Assembly: GCA_041687395.1 (NCBI GenBank)
Contig: JAWLCA010000005.1
Coordinates: 116,691 to 180,690, forward strand
Source of the DNA: JAWLCA01 sp041687395
GTDB lineage: Bacteria > Pseudomonadota > Alphaproteobacteria > Rhodobacterales > Rhodobacteraceae
DNA: 64,000 nucleotides
Direction: 5' to 3'
Below the pieces are notes generated by a model, which did not search any database, was not told the origin of the DNA, and saw nothing but the letters and a program-made list of their open reading frames with translations. Both the position numbers and the translations under genes were made by a program. Each line of letters starts with the position of its first letter. The stretch's first letter is position 1. Shown here piece by piece: positions 63,892 to 64,000 of this stretch.

Positions 63892-64000
63892 GGGCGTTGT
63901 TGCACATCTCTGACGACAGAGGATTCACTTCGCGAATCCATGCCGTCAGACGCGCGGCATGAGCAAGCCATCGCCCGCCCGCGATCGCACGACGAACTGG
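63892..64000 (+). mobile_element. left end of an IS5-family insertion sequence
   Basis: GGGCGTTGTTGCACATCT at 63892 resembles the terminal inverted repeat of IS5-group elements (consensus-like GGGCGTTGTTGCA). A transposase start follows 67 nt later. The right end lies outside the window, so target duplication cannot be checked. Confidence 0.7.
63959..64000 (+). CDS. IS5-family transposase, N-terminus only
   Basis: Fourteen codons are visible before the window ends (MSKPSPARDRTTNW). The xxRTTNW start is typical of IS5/IS1031-like DDE transposases. No ribosome-binding site of note; everything else lies outside the window. Confidence 0.7.
   Translation, partial: MSKPSPARDRTTNW

Overview
The window is high-GC, gene-dense alphaproteobacterial chromosome. 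The gene set and the style of the small proteins point to a Rhodobacterales (Rhodobacter/Paracoccus/Roseobacter-type) organism: pccB-pccA-mcm with a PccR/ScfR regulator, a phaZ-phaC-phaP-phaR block, an alphaproteobacterial serC leader, a DUF1127 protein, DUF6497 and DUF4174 proteins, and an IalB-family protein. This is inference from protein families; no 16S gene is present.

Layout. 1-4.6 kb: YmdB-type phosphodiesterase (cut by the window edge), 5-formyl-THF cyclo-ligase, MgtE Mg2+ channel, guanine deaminase and a DUF606 membrane protein. 4.7-16.2 kb: a propionyl-CoA/methylmalonyl-CoA block (methylmalonyl-CoA mutase, PccA, PccB) with several tiny lipoproteins between pccA and pccB. It ends with the ScfR-type regulator pccR, and TTTGCAAA-like motifs lie before pccB and pccR. 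16.2-18.9 kb: a divergent pair, a pentaheme cytochrome c and a ferric-reductase-like flavoprotein. 19-27.2 kb: an eight-gene minus-strand operon (amino-acid-type ABC transporter, two glutamine-synthetase-like ligases, a GATase-1 hydrolase, an FAD amine oxidase) that reads as a gamma-glutamylated amine catabolic pathway. 27.3-32.3 kb: polyhydroxyalkanoate metabolism (PhaR, phasin, synthase, depolymerase) with TGC-rich PhaR-like boxes. 32.2-45.3 kb: mostly housekeeping (MFS, ThrRS, cold shock, M48 protease, RuvABC, PrmA) plus small proteins of unknown function.

45.6-53.3 kb is the least ordinary stretch. A SARP/BTAD-like winged-helix TPR regulator is followed by a PAP2/vanadium-haloperoxidase-fold enzyme with an Asn-Lys repeat and by a subtilisin-family protease without a signal peptide. 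A CHASE4-like histidine kinase, a stand-alone receiver and a SET-domain protein come next. 53.5-62.5 kb: serine biosynthesis (serA, serC with a leader RNA candidate, serB), a diheme cytochrome, an asparaginase II, an IalB-like protein, rlmN and tRNA-Met. After the tRNA (62.5-64 kb) the sequence becomes a mosaic of broken pieces: a truncated Vgb-like beta-propeller, a tyrosine-recombinase C-terminus, and the left end of an IS5-family element running off the window.

The most unexpected non-coding signal is a fixed-geometry element of about 60-70 bp present four times (4006-4069, 4102-4173, 18931-19003, 59317-59381). It always starts 3-9 nt after a stop codon at convergent gene ends. Each copy is built on a palindrome with a CACGCGTG core, followed at constant spacing by (T/C)CAAG, TTGA and a terminal ACC.
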